A stretch of DNA of 15,948 nt, taken from Kiritimatiellota bacterium (GTDB lineage Bacteria; Verrucomicrobiota; Kiritimatiellia; JAAZAB01). The notes below the pieces were generated by a model, which saw only the letters and a list, made by a program, of their open reading frames with translations, had not been told where the DNA came from and did no database searches. How positions within the stretch are numbered: position 1 is the stretch's first letter; each line of letters begins with the position of its first letter. The stretch covers positions 1 to 15,948 of the forward strand of contig VSJD01000249.1 of assembly GCA_008636095.1 (NCBI GenBank). The letters run 5' to 3'. This document shows positions 15,715 to 15,948 of the stretch, in pieces. A program made the translations under genes and the position numbers.

Positions 15715-15822
15715 CCGCAAAGGTTAAATGAGAAGGCTGATCTCCCTATCTGCGAGCTGTGATATAATCACGCTCAAAGTTAAAACGGCCTTGGTAGGCC
15801 ATAACGCATAAGGAGACCAGCC
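15715..15822 (+). other. Leader / left-end region of an IS110-type element
   Basis: This 108-bp stretch lies between the regulator stop and the transposase start. It contains two inverted repeats. One is GAGC-t-GTGAT/ATCAC-GCTC, a 9-bp stem with one bulged T and loop ATA (15754-15775). The other is GGCCT/AGGCC with loop TGGT (15787-15800). Partial direct repeats AAAGGTTAAA (15719-15728) and AAAGTTAAA (15776-15784) flank the first stem. IS110-family elements carry structured non-coding ends, and in the IS110 subgroup the bridge RNA lies upstream of the transposase. Whether one is encoded here cannot be decided from 108 bp, which is short for a complete bridge RNA. The exact left boundary is not visible, because these elements lack ordinary terminal inverted repeats. 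Confidence 0.45.
15760..15768 (+). promoter_or_regulatory. Extended -10 promoter before the transposase
   Basis: TGATATAAT gives an exact TATAAT with the TGn extension, which can work without a good -35; none is seen (ATCTCC at 17 bp). It lies inside the 15754-15775 palindrome, so a protein or RNA structure there could control it. It would start transcription near 15775, upstream of the transposase ribosome site. Confidence 0.45.
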
Positions 15823-15948
15823 ATGAAAAAAGGTATCACGATCGGGATGGATTTGGGAGACAAAAAACATCAGGTATGCGTTTTGAATAAAGCGGGAGAG
15901 ATTGTTGCCGAAGAGGAAGTTGCCGGCAACCGCGCGGCGATGGCGAGC
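15823..15948 (+). CDS. IS110-family transposase, N-terminal fragment (cut by window edge)
   Basis: 42 codons are open to the window edge, beginning MKKGITIGMDLGDKKHQVCV. This is the start of the DEDD RuvC-like catalytic domain of IS110-family transposases: a beta-strand, then G-MDLG-K-H-V-V, with the first catalytic Asp at residue 10. AAGGAG lies about 7 nt before ATG. The serine-containing C-terminal domain and the right end lie outside the window, so completeness and the IS110 versus IS1111 subgroup are not known. Its position just beyond the regulator suggests insertion at the edge of the glycan cluster. Confidence 0.85.
   Translation, partial: MKKGITIGMDLGDKKHQVCVLNKAGEIVAEEEVAGNRAAMAS
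15823..15948 (+). mobile_element. IS110-type insertion sequence, left part
   Basis: Only the beginning of the transposase and its leader are visible. The family call rests on the DEDD N-terminus and the structured upstream DNA. The left boundary is somewhere between the regulator's 3' end and 15754 and cannot be placed without an empty-site comparison. Confidence 0.7.

Noticed and set aside
1..15948. CRISPR array, tRNA or rRNA genes
   Set aside because: No regularly spaced repeats, no tRNA cloverleaf consensus (GTTCRANNC with matched arms) and no rRNA-like sequence were noticed on either strand by eye.

Overview
The window is a run of carbohydrate-active genes, nearly all on the minus strand, divided from a plus-strand AraC-type regulator by a 133-bp divergent control region. 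The left end of an IS110-type insertion sequence closes the right edge. In transcription order (right to left) the minus strand holds: two adjacent DUF6259-like glycoside-hydrolase-fold proteins (14732-12675 and 12678-10354, start/stop overlapping); a secreted 829-residue protein with a GH-like barrel (10244-7755); an SGNH/GDSL esterase (to 6639) whose conserved N-terminus has no start codon; and a secreted sialate O-acetylesterase-like enzyme (6569-4965). A 347-bp gap follows. Then come a GH101/GH129-like (DUF5696-type) cytoplasmic protein (4617-2656), a broken GH-plus-NPCBM gene (2642 to about 1128, tail in another frame), and the 5' part of a second copy of the 829-residue gene (885-1, cut by the window).

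The organism is probably a glycan-degrading bacterium of the PVC group (Verrucomicrobiota, Kiritimatiellota or Lentisphaerota). This is inferred from several uncharacterised GH-fold families (DUF6259-like, NPCBM), SASA and SGNH esterases, lineage-type paralog expansion, no SusC/SusD pair and Shine-Dalgarno-led genes. There is no marker gene to settle it. No rRNA, tRNA or CRISPR array was seen.

The simplest reading is an AraC-controlled glycan-utilisation cluster. Secreted proteins (829-aa type and its paralog, sialate O-acetylesterase) would deacetylate or trim an acetylated glycan outside the cytoplasm. Signal-less DUF6259-like and DUF5696-like proteins would finish the oligosaccharides inside. 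No transporter, sulfatase or central sugar-catabolism gene is present, so the substrate is not determined. A GalNAc- or sialic-acid-containing glycan is only a guess from family resemblance.

The most unusual points are: (i) an esterase ORF joined in frame to its upstream neighbour through a single TAA; (ii) a GH/NPCBM gene carrying both a missing half-barrel and a +1 frameshift; (iii) a diverged duplicate of the large secreted protein at the other end of the cluster; and (iv) a compact structured leader before the IS110 transposase, a place where such elements can carry a bridge RNA.
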